Source of the DNA: Granulibacter bethesdensis
GTDB lineage: Bacteria > Pseudomonadota > Alphaproteobacteria > Acetobacterales > Acetobacteraceae
NCBI RefSeq assembly: GCF_001889525.1
Contig: NZ_CP018192.1
Coordinates: 1,090,501 to 1,154,500 of the forward strand
DNA length: 64,000 bases
Direction of reading: 5' to 3'
In this document: positions 1 to 9,785 of the stretch, in pieces
How positions within the stretch are numbered: the first letter of the stretch is position 1
How the letters are laid out: every line of letters begins with the position of its first letter
Notes under the pieces: generated by a model
The model's database searches: none
Told to the model about the DNA's origin: nothing
Seen by the model: the letters and a program-made list of their open reading frames with translations, nothing else
Position numbers and translations under genes: made by a program

Positions 1-155
1 GCCATTTGAAGATCGGCTCCGGTGCGCGTATCGGTGCGCAGGCGGGGGTGATGGCTGATGTCCCGGCGGGGGCCGAGATCGTGGGATCTCCGGCTCAGCC
101 GGTAAAGGATTTCTTCCGCCAGATTGCGATGTTACGGCGGCTTGCCCGCAGATAA
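1..155 (+). CDS. lpxD: UDP-3-O-acylglucosamine N-acyltransferase LpxD, C-terminal end only
   Basis: The frame entering the window at base 3 gives the last 50 residues of LpxD, the cytoplasmic enzyme that N-acylates UDP-3-O-acylglucosamine in lipid A synthesis. Visible are the end of the left-handed beta helix (hexapeptide pattern GSGARIGAQAGVMADVPAG), the segment VGSPAQPVKDFFRQ and a helical tail ending RRLARR. The call rests on this tail and on the following fabZ-lpxA order, which is the usual Gram-negative arrangement. The catalytic part lies outside the window. The stop is TAA at 153-155, 31 bases before fabZ. Confidence 0.85.
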   Translation, partial: HLKIGSGARIGAQAGVMADVPAGAEIVGSPAQPVKDFFRQIAMLRRLARR

Positions 156-186
156 GGCACGTAGACGTGCCAGGGAATTGAGGCTG

Positions 187-699
187 ATGGACCAGAGCGT
201 AACTTCCGAGAACCAGCCGGAAACCGGCGAAGGCCGGACTATTATCGACATTGCGGGTATCATGAAGATGATCCCGCATCGTTACCCGTTTCTTCTGGTT
301 GATCGGGTGATTGACATCGTCCGTGGTGAGCGTGGCATCGGCATCAAGAATGTCACAGCCAGCGAAAGTCATTTTGCCGGACACTTCCCCAATCATCCGG
401 TGATGCCAGGTGTGCTGATCATCGAGAGCATGGCGCAGACGGCAGCGGTGCTGGTGGTCGATGCCCTGGGGACGGATGCTGAAGGGCGCGTGGTCTATTT
501 CATGTCCATCGAGGGCGCGAAATTCCGCCGCCCGGTGGTGCCGGGGGACCAACTGCGTATTGAGTGCGAACGCTTGCAGCATCGTGGCAATGTCTGGAAA
601 TTCCGTGGCACAGCCCGTGTGGATGGGCAGATCGTTGCAGAGGCCAGTTTCGCAGCCATGATCCTGCGGCCTTCTCCGGCCCAGCAGGCTGAGGCATGA
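187..699 (+). CDS. fabZ: (3R)-hydroxyacyl-ACP dehydratase FabZ
   Basis: This is a 170-residue hot-dog-fold dehydratase of type II fatty acid synthesis. It removes water from 3-hydroxyacyl-ACP, the pool from which LpxA and LpxD also draw. HRYPFLLVDR, the catalytic-histidine segment GHFPNHPVMPGV and the catalytic-glutamate segment ESMAQ are all present. The frame is open from 124, but ATG 187 is preferred: GAGG lies at 180-183 and the protein then has normal FabZ length. The stop overlaps the lpxA start in an ATGA, so the two are translationally coupled. It is the second gene of the lpxD-fabZ-lpxA-lpxI operon. Confidence 0.95.
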   Translation: MDQSVTSENQPETGEGRTIIDIAGIMKMIPHRYPFLLVDRVIDIVRGERGIGIKNVTASESHFAGHFPNHPVMPGVLIIESMAQTAAVLVVDALGTDAEGRVVYFMSIEGAKFRRPVVPGDQLRIECERLQHRGNVWKFRGTARVDGQIVAEASFAAMILRPSPAQQAEA

Positions 700-1547
700 T
701 GAATCCAGTGACCGAGTTGAAGCCCGCCACGATCCACCCCACTGCGATCATATCCCCCTCGGCCAAAATCGGGGCAGGGGTAAGCATCGGACCATTCTGC
801 ACCGTGGGACCGGATGTAGAGCTGGCGGATGGTGTGACCCTCGTCTCCCATGTGGTTGTGGATGGTCATACGGTGATCGGGGAGGGTGCAACGCTCTGGC
901 CGTTCTGCTCTGTCGGTCTGGCTCCTCAGGATCTGAAATATCGTGGAGAGCCGACCCGTACCGAAATCGGTGCTCGCACCCAGATTCGTGAACATTGCAC
1001 CATTCACCGTGGCACGGTCACGGGCACCGGTCTTACCAAAGTCGGCTCCGACTGCCTGCTGATGGCAGTGGCGCATGTCGCGCATGATTGCGAAGTCGGT
1101 AACAACGTCATCATCGCCAATAATGTGGTTATGGGCGGGCATGTAACCATTGGTGATCATGCTGGCATTATGGGGGCAGCGGCGATCCATCAGTTCGTCC
1201 GCATCGGCCGCTGCGCCTGGGTGGGTGGTGTTTCTGGCGTTGAGCGTGATGTGATCCCGTTTGGCATGGTGATGGGTAATCGCGCATGGCTGGCCGGGCT
1301 GAATATCGTCGGCTTGAAGCGCCGGGGCTATGATCGCTCCGAAATTCACCGTCTGCGCGCGGCGTTCCGCATCCTGTATCGTGATACCTCCGTCGATGAC
1401 GGGGTGTTTCAGGAGCGTGTACAGCGTGTTTCCACGGAATACGGCGAGGATCGTCTGATCGCGGAGATGCTGGCATTTATCGCGGCTCCCAGTCATCGTG
1501 GTCTGATCCGTAATGGCGTGCGTGATGACGGGGCTGAGCCGGCCTGA
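696..1547 (+). CDS. lpxA: Acyl-ACP--UDP-N-acetylglucosamine O-acyltransferase LpxA
   Basis: LpxA catalyses the first step of lipid A synthesis, moving a 3-hydroxyacyl chain from ACP to UDP-GlcNAc in the cytoplasm. The 283 residues begin with the hexapeptide-repeat helix (HPTAIISPSAKIGAGVSIG). The catalytic-histidine segment is HVAHDC and the second conserved histidine is in AIHQFVRIG. The C-terminal helical domain starts at NIVGLKRRGYDRSEIHRLR. The glycine pair in WVGG aligns with Gly172-Gly173 of E. coli LpxA. There Gly173 permits C14 chains, so a long 3-hydroxy chain is inferred here. The ATG overlaps the fabZ stop. Confidence 0.96.
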   Translation: MMNPVTELKPATIHPTAIISPSAKIGAGVSIGPFCTVGPDVELADGVTLVSHVVVDGHTVIGEGATLWPFCSVGLAPQDLKYRGEPTRTEIGARTQIREHCTIHRGTVTGTGLTKVGSDCLLMAVAHVAHDCEVGNNVIIANNVVMGGHVTIGDHAGIMGAAAIHQFVRIGRCAWVGGVSGVERDVIPFGMVMGNRAWLAGLNIVGLKRRGYDRSEIHRLRAAFRILYRDTSVDDGVFQERVQRVSTEYGEDRLIAEMLAFIAAPSHRGLIRNGVRDDGAEPA

Positions 1548-1592
1548 TCCAGTCTGGCCCATGTCACTGAGGCTGTTCTTGAGGGAGGTCTC

Positions 1593-2477
1593 ATGGCTGG
1601 CTCTTCGATGCCGGATATGAAGGTGGCCTTGGATGCGCCGCCTGCGCTCGGTATTATTGCAGGCAGTGGTGATCTGCCGGGGCGTGTCGCTGCTGCTGCA
1701 AGGCGTGCCGGTCGAGATGTTTTCATCATCGCTGTGGAAGGCCATGCCGAGCCTGCTGTCGTTGGCTCTTATTCTCATGCTTTTGTCCGTGTCGGAGCGG
1801 CCGGACGTATTCTGTCCCTGTTGAAACAGGCTGGATGCCGCGATCTGGTGCTGGTCGGGCCGGTCAAGCGTCCCTCTATCCTGCAGTTGCGTCCCGATGC
1901 GGAAGGGACCCGCATTCTGGCACGGATCGGCAAGGCTGCCTTTGCCGGGGATGATGGATTGCTGGCGGCTGTGGTGCGGGTGCTGGCCGAGGAAGGCTTT
2001 CAGGTCATTGGTGCTCATGATGTGCTGACTGATATTGTGGGGCCGACGGGTGTGATGACCAGAGCAGTGCCTGATGAGACGGCCCGTGGGGATATTGCCC
2101 GTGGAATTGCGGTGGTGCAGGCGCTTGGGGCGGTTGATGTCGGACAGGGCTGCGTGGTGCAGCAGGGGATTGCGCTGGCGGTCGAGGCCATTGAGGGCAC
2201 GGATGCGATGCTGACCCGCAGCGCGACGGTTGCCCGACCGGGACCGGGTGGTGTTCTGGTCAAGCTGGTCAAACCCGGTCAGGATCGCAGGGCCGATCTG
2301 CCGACCCTAGGCCCGCGCACGGTACAGACAGCCATTGAGGCCGGGCTGCGCGGCATTGCGTTCGAGGCAGGGGGCACGATCCTGACTGCCCAGGCGGAGA
2401 TGGTGCGTCTGGCGGATGAAGGTGGTCTTTTTCTGATCGGAATCGATCCTGCTGCGTTTAAACCGGACATTGCCTGA
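1593..2477 (+). CDS. lpxI: UDP-2,3-diacylglucosamine pyrophosphatase LpxI
   Basis: This 294-residue protein belongs to the LpxI family (formerly DUF1009), which replaces LpxH in most alphaproteobacteria and hydrolyses UDP-2,3-diacylglucosamine to lipid X and UMP. Recognisable segments are [11 protein letters not shown] at the N-terminus, [15 protein letters not shown] in the middle and the C-terminal block [21 protein letters not shown]. The start ATG 1593 has a strong ribosome site (GGGAGG just upstream). Its place directly after lpxA supports the function. No lpxB follows; the next gene is gloA. Confidence 0.93.
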   Translation: MAGSSMPDMKVALDAPPALGIIAGSGDLPGRVAAAARRAGRDVFIIAVEGHAEPAVVGSYSHAFVRVGAAGRILSLLKQAGCRDLVLVGPVKRPSILQLRPDAEGTRILARIGKAAFAGDDGLLAAVVRVLAEEGFQVIGAHDVLTDIVGPTGVMTRAVPDETARGDIARGIAVVQALGAVDVGQGCVVQQGIALAVEAIEGTDAMLTRSATVARPGPGGVLVKLVKPGQDRRADLPTLGPRTVQTAIEAGLRGIAFEAGGTILTAQAEMVRLADEGGLFLIGIDPAAFKPDIA

Positions 2478-2490
2478 ACAGGAGACGCTC

Positions 2491-2886
2491 ATGCTGAAGG
2501 GCCGCATGCTTCACACGATGGTCCGTGTCCGCAATCTGGATGCCAGCGTTCGTTTTTATACGGACTTGCTGGGGATGAAGGTTTTGCGCCGCAGTGAGAA
2601 TGAAGCCGGACGCTACACACTGGTTTTCGTAGGATATGGGGCGACGCCGGATGATGGCAGTCTGGAGCTGACCTATAATTGGGGTCAGGATGAAGGCTAT
2701 GATCTCGGTACAGGATATGGCCACATCGCCATCGGCGTTCCGGATGTGGCGGCTGCGTGTGAGGCGATCCGTCAGGGTGGAGGCCATGTCACGCGGGAAG
2801 CTGGCCCGGTGAAAGGGGGCACGACCGTGATCGCGTTTGTCGAGGACCCGGACGGCTATAAAATCGAACTGATCGAGCGGCCCTGA
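2491..2886 (+). CDS. gloA: Lactoylglutathione lyase (glyoxalase I)
   Basis: This 131-residue glyoxalase I isomerises the methylglyoxal-glutathione hemithioacetal to S-lactoylglutathione. The four metal ligands expected from the nickel-type E. coli enzyme are in place: His in MLHTMVRV, Glu in LELTYNWG, His in GYGHIAIGV and Glu in KIELIE. The tail [20 protein letters not shown] is almost identical to E. coli GloA. The frame is open from 2470, but ATG 2491 is preferred because GGAG sits at 2481-2484. It lies 13 bases after lpxI and is probably cotranscribed with it, without an obvious functional link. Confidence 0.95.
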   Translation: MLKGRMLHTMVRVRNLDASVRFYTDLLGMKVLRRSENEAGRYTLVFVGYGATPDDGSLELTYNWGQDEGYDLGTGYGHIAIGVPDVAAACEAIRQGGGHVTREAGPVKGGTTVIAFVEDPDGYKIELIERP

Positions 2887-2902
2887 ACCGGAATAGTCGG
2901 TT

Positions 2903-4330
2903 ATGGCGCTGTCCGGTTTCAGGCTTCCGGGCTGGGATGATATTGCCGGTCCGGCTCTGGGCGGTAGATCAGTGGTGCGGATCGGCGTCACTGGACTGGC
3001 CCGCTCTGGCAAGACTGCCTTTCTGACGTCGGTGGCGGCCAATCTTCTTGCGCAGGCGGCCGGACTTGTGACGCTGCCCGCTTTGCAGACTGCGTTGCAA
3101 GGCCGTGCCCTGAGTGTGGCCATCACTCCATCCGGGACGGAGAGCATCCCCCGATTTGATTATGCCGCCCATATGGCATCGCTGGCAGCGGACCCGCCTG
3201 TATGGCCGGAGCGGACCGATACTGTTTCCATGCTCGCGCTTGATCTGACGATCAGCCGCTCTGGTTTGGCCTCGGTGTTGCCGGAGCGTCGTATCAGCCT
3301 CGAATGTCTCGACTATCCGGGCGAGTGGCTGCTGGATCTGCCGATGCTGGCACAGGACTACGAGGAATGGTCCGGCGCGGTGCTGGAGCGTCTGGAAGGA
3401 CAGGGGGAGGCCGCCGGATTTCTGGGCTTCGTCAAGGCGCTTCCGGCTTCCGCCCGCGCGGATGAGGTGATTGCGGAGGAAGGTGCGCGTTTGTATCGCG
3501 CCATGCTCCATCGCCTGCGGAAGCAGGGTCTGTCCTTTCTTCAGCCGGGACGGATGTTGATGCCTCCGCCTGGGTTGGAGCCGCCATGGATGGGATTTTT
3601 CCCCAGTCTAGCCCGTGGCGGGCTGGGTGGACTGCTGAACGGGCGTTATGACCGCTATCGTCAGGCGATCAGGGATGAACTGATTGCGCCTTCCTTCGGT
3701 CATGTGGATCGGCTGGTGGTGATGGCTGATCTGCTATCCGCACTCCATGCTGGACCGGATGCTTATGCGGATGCGGCTTCTGCGCTGGGCGCGGTGGCTT
3801 CTGCGTTGCGCTGGCGCGGTGGCTGGACCGATTCCATCCCGCTGCTGCGTGAGGCGGGCCGATTTCTGCCGGAATGGCTGCGCTCGGCATTGCTGCCGGG
3901 CACTATTGCGCGGGCGGCGTTCGTTGCCAGCAAGGCGGATCACGTCGCGGAGCGTCAGCGCGGCAATCTGGCGGCGCTGATGGGTTTGCTGACGGATAGC
4001 GTTCCAGAGCGCTTCCGGCAGGAAACGACACGTGGAGGGCGCACCCGTGCCTTCGCCATGGCCTCGGTCCGTTGCACCGAGGATTTCGTGTGGACGCTGG
4101 ATGGCCATCCTGTCTCCGCTGTGCGCGGGCGGCTGACCGGCAGTGATCGCATCACCCGGTCCTATCCGGGTGAGGTGCCTGACCGGCCGCCGGAGCCATC
4201 GTTCTGGGCGCACCGCTTTCTGGCGCCGCCGGATTTCGAGCCGATGCGCTTGCCGGCGGGTGGGCGGGCCGGCATTCCGCATCTTGGTCTCGATACGCTC
4301 CTCGCATGGCTGCTGGAGGATGTGCTGTGA
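2903..4330 (+). CDS. ycjX: YcjX-family (DUF463) P-loop protein
   Basis: This 475-residue protein of the YcjX family is a predicted nucleotide-binding protein. A Walker A motif (GVTGLARSGKTAFLTS) sits at about residues 28-43, and the family segments CLDYPGEWLLDLPML and AFVASKADHVAE (a possible NKxD-like specificity motif) follow. No transmembrane segment is evident. In E. coli ycjX and ycjF are adjacent and linked to stress responses, but their biochemical role is unsettled. The same pairing is kept here: the TGA stop overlaps the GTG start of the next gene. The start lies 16 bases after gloA. Confidence 0.85.
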   Translation: MALSGFRLPGWDDIAGPALGGRSVVRIGVTGLARSGKTAFLTSVAANLLAQAAGLVTLPALQTALQGRALSVAITPSGTESIPRFDYAAHMASLAADPPVWPERTDTVSMLALDLTISRSGLASVLPERRISLECLDYPGEWLLDLPMLAQDYEEWSGAVLERLEGQGEAAGFLGFVKALPASARADEVIAEEGARLYRAMLHRLRKQGLSFLQPGRMLMPPPGLEPPWMGFFPSLARGGLGGLLNGRYDRYRQAIRDELIAPSFGHVDRLVVMADLLSALHAGPDAYADAASALGAVASALRWRGGWTDSIPLLREAGRFLPEWLRSALLPGTIARAAFVASKADHVAERQRGNLAALMGLLTDSVPERFRQETTRGGRTRAFAMASVRCTEDFVWTLDGHPVSAVRGRLTGSDRITRSYPGEVPDRPPEPSFWAHRFLAPPDFEPMRLPAGGRAGIPHLGLDTLLAWLLEDVL

Positions 4331-5313
4331 GTGATCCGGCCACGCCCCGTCCCATCATTGCGCCCATCATTGCGCCACGTGTGGAAACAGAGGGTGAGTC
4401 TCCTATATCTGCCTCTTCCTCTGCGCGACTGAAGGAGCCTGTCTTCACGGAGCCGGAAACTCCACCCTTCATCGCACCACGTGTGGAGACAGATCACCTT
4501 CCCGCCGAGCGTCTGGAACAGGCATTGCCATCCATTCCGCTCAATCCCGGACGCGGTCTCGGCACACTGACACTGATGGCATCTGGAATAGGGCTGCTTG
4601 GAGTGGGGGTTGTGGCCCTGCTGGCGGTTGGTTTCGTGATGGATCAGTTCGCACGCAGCACGTGGCTGGGTGGAATCAGCCTGGCGGTTTCGCTCGCTGG
4701 TTTCGGTCTGCTGGGGGCGGGGTTCTGGCGGGAGGCACGCGGATTATTTGCTCTGAAGGCAGTTGATGAGGAACGGGCGGCAATTCTGGGCCAGGATGTC
4801 GAAGCGGCGCGGAAGGCAGCACGCCGTTGGTCGCGCCATGCGCGTCATGGGACGGAGGTTCTGCCTGCCATCGAGGAAGCGAAGTCTTCTGCCGCTATTG
4901 CTTCCCTGCTGCGGGCAGGTCCAGTCGCGGCGTTGCGAGAGGAGAGCGATGCGCTGGCCCGCGCAGCCGCGGTGCAGGTGTTCAGCGCGACAGCCGCGAT
5001 TCCGTCGCCTGCATTGGACGGCTTTTTTGTGGCATGGCGCGGCGTGCGGCTGGTACGGCAGATAGCGGCATTGCATGGGATGCGGCCAGGCTTGCTCGGT
5101 ACGCTGGCCCTGTTGCGGCGGGTGACGCTTTCAGCGGCGGCGGTCGTGACGACGGATGTGGCGCTGAATGCGGCTTTGCAGGCGTTGGGAACCCATCCGT
5201 TGCTGCGCCATGTTGCGGGCGATATGGCCGGTGCCGGAGTCGCAGCCCGGCGTATGCTGGTTCTGGCGCGGGTTACGGCGGCTGCGTGTGATCCGACACA
5301 GCGTGAGAAATAG
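4327..5313 (+). CDS. ycjF: YcjF-family (DUF697/UPF0283) membrane protein
   Basis: The product has 328 residues from a GTG at 4327 that overlaps the ycjX stop. A proline-rich cytoplasmic N-terminus of about 80 residues carries a twice-used block, IAPRVETE and IAPRVETD. Two membrane helices follow (around LMASGIGLLGVGVVALLAVG and ISLAVSLAGFGLLGAGF), then a DUF697-type helical C-terminus (LLGTLALLRRVTLSAAAVV). This is the domain order of YcjF. The pairing with YcjX suggests a P-loop protein working at the inner membrane; the function is not known. The last 41 bases overlap the 3' end of ruvX on the opposite strand. Confidence 0.82.
   Translation: MSDPATPRPIIAPIIAPRVETEGESPISASSSARLKEPVFTEPETPPFIAPRVETDHLPAERLEQALPSIPLNPGRGLGTLTLMASGIGLLGVGVVALLAVGFVMDQFARSTWLGGISLAVSLAGFGLLGAGFWREARGLFALKAVDEERAAILGQDVEAARKAARRWSRHARHGTEVLPAIEEAKSSAAIASLLRAGPVAALREESDALARAAAVQVFSATAAIPSPALDGFFVAWRGVRLVRQIAALHGMRPGLLGTLALLRRVTLSAAAVVTTDVALNAALQALGTHPLLRHVAGDMAGAGVAARRMLVLARVTAAACDPTQREK
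4351..4374. repeat. 12-bp perfect tandem duplication in ycjF
   Basis: CCCATCATTGCG occurs twice in succession, in frame, giving PIIAPIIAP near the N-terminus of the YcjF protein. It lies in the low-complexity proline-rich leader, where length change should be tolerated. Confidence 0.9.
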
Positions 5314-5779
5314 GCGGCAACGCGTCCAGCGCGGATTGCAACATCACGGCGGCGGCCATTTTATCCACCACAGCAGCCCTTCTCTTGCGGCCAAGATCGG
5401 CGGAATTGATCAGAAGCTGATGTACCCGGCTGCTGGTTTCCCGCTCATCCCACAAAGCGGCCGGCAGGCCGGTCGCGTCAGAAAGTGCAATCGCCCAATC
5501 CCGCGCCGCCTGCGCCGCCGGGCCGAAGCTGCCATCCATCGACAAAGGCAGGCCGATAATCATGCCTCCGGCTTCTTCCTTGCGGGCGATCGTGGCGATT
5601 TCCTCTGCATTGACGCGGAGCTTGCCGCGTCTGATCGAACCGTACGGGCTGGCGATATCCAGCCGGACGTCGGACAGGGCGATGCCGATAATCCGGCTGC
5701 CGGGATCGATTCCAAGCAGCCTTTGATTGCGGGAGAGTCGGCTTTGCAGGTCGGGCACGTTGAACAGGGACATGCGCAT
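5273..5779 (-). CDS. ruvX: Putative pre-16S rRNA nuclease / Holliday junction resolvase-like RuvX (YqgF)
   Basis: This 168-residue RNase H-fold protein of the YqgF/RuvX family is linked to 5' maturation of 16S rRNA. The family marks are in order: [15 protein letters not shown] (first catalytic Asp), [19 protein letters not shown] (catalytic Glu) and the last acidic motif in [11 protein letters not shown]. The start could be ATG 5779 or ATG 5773. The gene faces away from gatC, with 43 bases between start codons, so their promoters must share this space. Its 3' end overlaps the end of ycjF by 41 bases. Confidence 0.92.
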   Translation of the reverse strand: MRMSLFNVPDLQSRLSRNQRLLGIDPGSRIIGIALSDVRLDIASPYGSIRRGKLRVNAEEIATIARKEEAGGMIIGLPLSMDGSFGPAAQAARDWAIALSDATGLPAALWDERETSSRVHQLLINSADLGRKRRAAVVDKMAAAVMLQSALDALPPISHAVSDHTQPP

Positions 5780-5822
5780 CGTTATGGTCCGCTGCTTCTG
5801 GGAAGAACAGGGTTTCGATCAA

Positions 5823-6146
5823 ATGGCATTGGACACCGGCGTCGTCCGGCGCATCGCCCGGTTGGCACGCATTCATGTGGATGAGGCTGATCTGGGTGCG
5901 CTGCAAGGCGAATTGAACGCGATTCTTGGTTGGGTCGACCAACTGGAAGCGGTGGATGTCAGCGCGGTGGATGGAATCGCGCCGATGACAGGCCCGGCGG
6001 ATATACAGGCGGATGGCGAGACCAGCCTGGCCGTTGCGCCGATGAGGGATGATGTGGTGACGGAAGGCGATCTGTCGGACAAGGTTCTGGCCAATGCGCC
6101 CGACCGTGCCGGACCGTTTTTCGCCGTGCCGAAGGTGGTGGAATAA
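5823..6146 (+). CDS. gatC: Asp-tRNA(Asn)/Glu-tRNA(Gln) amidotransferase subunit C
   Basis: GatC is the small subunit that wraps around GatA in the amidotransferase converting mischarged Glu-tRNA(Gln) or Asp-tRNA(Asn) to the correct amide. The 107-residue product from ATG 5823 has the family pattern [20 protein letters not shown] at the N-terminus and the conserved end [14 protein letters not shown]. Upstream in-frame starts exist (open from 5727) but would add a tail unlike GatC. Its TAA overlaps the gatA ATG by one base (TAATG). First gene of gatCAB. Confidence 0.93.
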   Translation: MALDTGVVRRIARLARIHVDEADLGALQGELNAILGWVDQLEAVDVSAVDGIAPMTGPADIQADGETSLAVAPMRDDVVTEGDLSDKVLANAPDRAGPFFAVPKVVE

Positions 6147-7645
6147 TGAGCGCGCTGACCGATCTGACCATTGCGGAGGCCCGGGACGGGCTGCGCGCAA
6201 AACGTTTTTCAGCGCGGGAACTGACCGACGCGCATCTTGGTGCGATCGAAGCCCTCAATCCGCGTCTGAATGCCTATATCACTGTGACGCCGGATCAGGC
6301 GCGCGCACAGGCCGATGCTGCCGACCGTGCCCTTGCCTCCGGGGATGCCGTGGCGCTGACAGGTATTCCGGTCGCCAGCAAGGATATGTTCTGCTCCGAG
6401 GGCATCCGCACAACGGCAGGAAGCCGCATTCTGGAAAATTTCGTGCCGCCTTACGAGAGCGCGGTGACGGAGCGGATGCTGCGTGATGGGGCGGTGATCC
6501 TCGGCAAGGCCAATCTGGATGAATTCGCGATGGGGTCGGCCAACCTGACCTCTGCCTATGGTCCGGTGGAAAATCCGTGGAAGCGCCACGGAGATGATGC
6601 GGTGCTGGTGCCGGGTGGTTCTTCTGGCGGTTCTGCGGCGGCTGTGGCCGCGCATCTGGCGCTGGGCGCAACCGGGACCGATACAGGTGGCTCAATCCGT
6701 CAACCGGCCAGCTATTGCGGCATTGCCGGGATCAAGCCGACCTATGGACGGTGCAGCCGCTGGGGGATTGTGGCCTACGCATCCTCGCTGGATCAGGCTG
6801 GTCCGTTTGCGCGCACTGTGAGGGATAATGCGATCCTGCTGCGCTCCATGGCCGGACATGATCCACGTGACAGCACCAGCGCCATGCGTGAGGTGCCGGA
6901 TTTTGAAGCCGCCTGTCAGCGCGGCGTCAAAGGGCTGCGGATCGGTCTGCCGCGTGAATATGTCGCCGATGGCATGAGTGAGGAAATCCGCATGCTCTGG
7001 CAGAACGGTGCCGCCATGCTCCGTGCCGCCGGGGCCGAGGTGGTGGACGTCAGCCTGCCGCATACAAAGCATGCTCTGGCTGCCTACTACATCATCGCAC
7101 CGGCGGAGGCGTCCTCGAACCTCGCGCGCTATGACGGTGTGCGGTTCGGCCATCGCTCCACCGATAACAGGGATCTGAACGATCTCTATGAGCGCAGCCG
7201 TGCCGAAGGATTTGGTGCCGAGGTGAAGCGCCGCATCATGGTCGGCACATATGTGCTCTCGGCTGGATATTACGATGCTTATTATCTGAAGGCGCAGAAG
7301 GTGCGTGCTCTTATCGCCCGCGATTTTGCGGAGGCTTTCCGCTCGGTTGATGCGCTGCTGACCCCGACCGCGCCGAGTGCCGCCTTCGCGCAGGGCGAGA
7401 CCATCGACGATCCGGTGGCGATGTATCTGAACGATGTGTTCACCGTGCCGATCAATCTGGCCGGTCTGCCCGCCATGTCCATTCCTGCCGGGTTGAGCAC
7501 AACCGGGCTGCCGCTCGGCCTGCAGATTATCGGGCGGGCTTTCGATGAGGAAACGGTCTTTGCCGTGTCGGCCGCGCTGGAACAGGCGGCTGCCTTTACT
7601 CATCGCCCGGCCCTGCGTGCCGATACTCTGAATGCTGGAGCCTGA
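6146..7645 (+). CDS. gatA: Asp-tRNA(Asn)/Glu-tRNA(Gln) amidotransferase subunit A
   Basis: GatA (499 residues) is the amidase-signature subunit that releases ammonia from glutamine. The catalytic Lys is in IPVASKDMF, the bridging Ser in the glycine-serine signature [14 protein letters not shown], and the nucleophilic Ser in [12 protein letters not shown]. The length is normal. A full gatCAB set suggests that Gln-tRNA and/or Asn-tRNA is made by transamidation, as in most alphaproteobacteria; whether GlnRS or AsnRS is also encoded cannot be seen here. gatB begins 6 bases after the stop. Confidence 0.97.
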   Translation: MSALTDLTIAEARDGLRAKRFSARELTDAHLGAIEALNPRLNAYITVTPDQARAQADAADRALASGDAVALTGIPVASKDMFCSEGIRTTAGSRILENFVPPYESAVTERMLRDGAVILGKANLDEFAMGSANLTSAYGPVENPWKRHGDDAVLVPGGSSGGSAAAVAAHLALGATGTDTGGSIRQPASYCGIAGIKPTYGRCSRWGIVAYASSLDQAGPFARTVRDNAILLRSMAGHDPRDSTSAMREVPDFEAACQRGVKGLRIGLPREYVADGMSEEIRMLWQNGAAMLRAAGAEVVDVSLPHTKHALAAYYIIAPAEASSNLARYDGVRFGHRSTDNRDLNDLYERSRAEGFGAEVKRRIMVGTYVLSAGYYDAYYLKAQKVRALIARDFAEAFRSVDALLTPTAPSAAFAQGETIDDPVAMYLNDVFTVPINLAGLPAMSIPAGLSTTGLPLGLQIIGRAFDEETVFAVSAALEQAAAFTHRPALRADTLNAGA

Positions 7646-7651
7646 AACGAG

Positions 7652-9103
7652 ATGAGCTACACGATTGAGGGCGCAACCGGCGCATGGGAACTGGTGATCG
7701 GGCTGGAGGTGCATGCCCAGGTCATCAGCCAGTCCAAGCTGTTCAGCGGCGCGGCAACGGCGTTCGGTGCGGAGCCGAACTCGCAGGTCAGTCTGGTGGA
7801 TGCCGCTCTGCCCGGTATGCTGCCTGTGCTGAACAGGGAATGTGTCGCGCAGGCGGTCCGCACCGGGCTGGGCCTGAAGGCGCATATCAATCCGGTCAGC
7901 CGTTTCGACCGGAAGAACTATTTCTACGCCGATCTGCCGCAGGGTTATCAGATCAGCCAGTTCGCGCATCCGATTGTCGGCTCCGGCACGATCGAGATCG
8001 AGTTGCAGGACGGCTCCACACGCCAGATCGGCGTGACCCGGCTGCATCTGGAGCAGGATGCCGGTAAATCCCTGCATGATCAGGATCCGACCCGCAGCTT
8101 CATCGACCTGAACCGCTCGGGCGTTGCGCTGATGGAGATCGTCAGTGAGCCGGATATGCGCAGCCCGGAGGAGGCAGGCGCCTATCTGCGTAAATTGCGG
8201 ACAATCCTGCGGTATCTCGGCACTTGTGACGGCAATATGGAGGAAGGCTCCATGCGCGCCGACGTGAATGTGTCGGTGCGCCGTGCCGGAGAGCCGTTCC
8301 GCACACGCTGCGAAATCAAGAACGTCAACTCGATCCGCTATGTGATGCAGGCGATCGAGGCCGAGGCGAAGCGCCAGATCGCGCTCTGGGAAGAGGGTGG
8401 GGAGGTTGATCAGGAAACACGCCTGTTCGATCCGTCACGAGGCGAGACCCGATCCATGCGCAGCAAGGAAGACGCGCATGATTACCGTTATTTCCCCGAT
8501 CCCGATCTGCTGCCGCTGGTTCTGGATGAGGACTGGATCGAGGGGCTGAAAGCCTCCCTGCCGGAACTGCCGGATGACAAGCGGGCGCGTTTCATCGCTG
8601 AATACGGGCTGACCCCGTATGATGCAGGCGTGCTGGTAGCGGAGCAGGCCAGCGCCAGTTTCTTCGAAACGGTGGCAAAGGGGCGTGATGCCCGTTTGGC
8701 GGCGAATTACATCACCGGCGATTTGTTCGCCGTGCTGAATCGCACCGGGCGCAGCATCACCGACAGCCCGATTTCAGCGGAGGCGCTGGGCGGCTTGCTC
8801 GATCTGCTGGCCGATAACACGATCAATGGCCGTATCGCCAAGGAAGTGTTCGAGGCCATGGCCGAAACCGGAGAGCATCCGGCGGATATCGTCGAAGCCC
8901 GTGGCCTGCGTCAGGTGACTGATACCGGAGCGATCGATACGGCGGTGGCGCAGGTTCTGGAGGCCAATCCCGACAAGCTGGCGGAATATCGCTCCGGCAA
9001 GGACAAGCTGTTCGGCTTCTTCGTCGGTCAGGTGATGAAGGCCATGCAGGGCAAGGGGAATCCCGCTCTGGTCAACGAGGCACTGAAAAAGGCGCTCGGT
9101 TGA
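7652..9103 (+). CDS. gatB: Asp-tRNA(Asn)/Glu-tRNA(Gln) amidotransferase subunit B
   Basis: GatB (483 residues) binds the mischarged tRNA, activates its side chain with ATP and receives ammonia from GatA. Family marks include [12 protein letters not shown] at the start, [20 protein letters not shown], the acidic metal-site region [12 protein letters not shown], and the GatB/YqeY tail ([19 protein letters not shown]). It is the last gene of the operon and is followed by a hairpin terminator at 9128-9160. Confidence 0.97.
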   Translation: MSYTIEGATGAWELVIGLEVHAQVISQSKLFSGAATAFGAEPNSQVSLVDAALPGMLPVLNRECVAQAVRTGLGLKAHINPVSRFDRKNYFYADLPQGYQISQFAHPIVGSGTIEIELQDGSTRQIGVTRLHLEQDAGKSLHDQDPTRSFIDLNRSGVALMEIVSEPDMRSPEEAGAYLRKLRTILRYLGTCDGNMEEGSMRADVNVSVRRAGEPFRTRCEIKNVNSIRYVMQAIEAEAKRQIALWEEGGEVDQETRLFDPSRGETRSMRSKEDAHDYRYFPDPDLLPLVLDEDWIEGLKASLPELPDDKRARFIAEYGLTPYDAGVLVAEQASASFFETVAKGRDARLAANYITGDLFAVLNRTGRSITDSPISAEALGGLLDLLADNTINGRIAKEVFEAMAETGEHPADIVEARGLRQVTDTGAIDTAVAQVLEANPDKLAEYRSGKDKLFGFFVGQVMKAMQGKGNPALVNEALKKALG

Positions 9104-9127
9104 ACAGGGGTATCAGATTCCGGATAC

Positions 9128-9160
9128 AAAAAGGACCGGTCGTGAGACCGGCCCTTTTCC
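9128..9160. terminator. Bidirectional rho-independent terminator between gatB and sodB
   Basis: An AAAA-flanked stem GGACCGGTC / GACCGGCCC with loop GTGA is followed by TTTTCC; one A-C mismatch interrupts the stem. With A residues on one side and T residues on the other it can end both the gatB transcript and the converging sodB transcript. Confidence 0.85.
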
Positions 9161-9182
9161 GTCTGGCGATGCTTGAACGCGC

Positions 9183-9785
9183 TCAGCCCAGCTGGGCTTC
9201 GGCGAATTCGTAATTGGCCAGCTTATCCAGATAGTTCTGGACGTAGTCGGGGCGACGGTTGCGGAAATCGACGTAGTAGCTGTGCTCCCACACATCCAGC
9301 GCCAGCAGAACCTTGCCTTCATCGGTCGCGACCGGGTTCACGCCGTTCGGGCTTTTGGTCACTTTCAGCTTGCCGTCGGAACCCATTACCAACCAGGCCC
9401 AGCCGGAGCCGAACTGGGTGGTGGCAGCGGTCTTGAACTGTTCCTTGAACGTGTCCACGCTGCCGAAATCCGCGACGAGCTTCTGTTCGAGTCGGGTCGG
9501 AATCCGGCCACCATTCGGGCTCAGATTCTGCCAGAATACGATATGGTTCCAATGCTGCCCGGCATTGTTAAACACGGGGGCGGCATCGGCCTTGTTATAG
9601 GTGGCCTTGATGATCTCTTCGAGAGATTTACCCTGCAGATCCGGGTTTTTCTCGACGAAACCGTTCAGTGCGGTCACATACGCCTGATGATGCTTGCCGT
9701 GATGCAGTTCGAGCGTTTCCTGCGACATGCCGTTGGCCGCGAGGGCATTCAGCGAATAGGGCAGGGAGGGAAGTTCAAAAGCCAT
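9183..9785 (-). CDS. sodB: Superoxide dismutase, Fe type (Fe/Mn family)
   Basis: This 200-residue cytoplasmic superoxide dismutase has the four metal ligands in the expected places: His in LELHHGKHHQAY, His in GQHWNHIVFW, and Asp and His in LDVWEHSYYVDF. The glutamine before HWNH is at the position of Gln69 of Fe-SOD, and no Mn-type glutamine is seen at the GSGWAWL site. An iron enzyme is therefore inferred, although a cambialistic one cannot be excluded. No signal peptide is present. It faces away from the gene at 9884 and shares a terminator with gatB. Confidence 0.93.
   Translation of the reverse strand: MAFELPSLPYSLNALAANGMSQETLELHHGKHHQAYVTALNGFVEKNPDLQGKSLEEIIKATYNKADAAPVFNNAGQHWNHIVFWQNLSPNGGRIPTRLEQKLVADFGSVDTFKEQFKTAATTQFGSGWAWLVMGSDGKLKVTKSPNGVNPVATDEGKVLLALDVWEHSYYVDFRNRRPDYVQNYLDKLANYEFAEAQLG

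Noticed and set aside
495-2018. Long minus-strand open frame (507 codons) opposite fabZ, lpxA and lpxI
   Set aside because: It lies opposite three well-identified genes, starts without a ribosome site and has no recognisable domain. It is a high-GC shadow frame.
6692-8077. 461-codon minus-strand frame opposite gatA and gatB
   Set aside because: The composition is that of a shadow frame and the opposite strand carries complete amidotransferase subunits.
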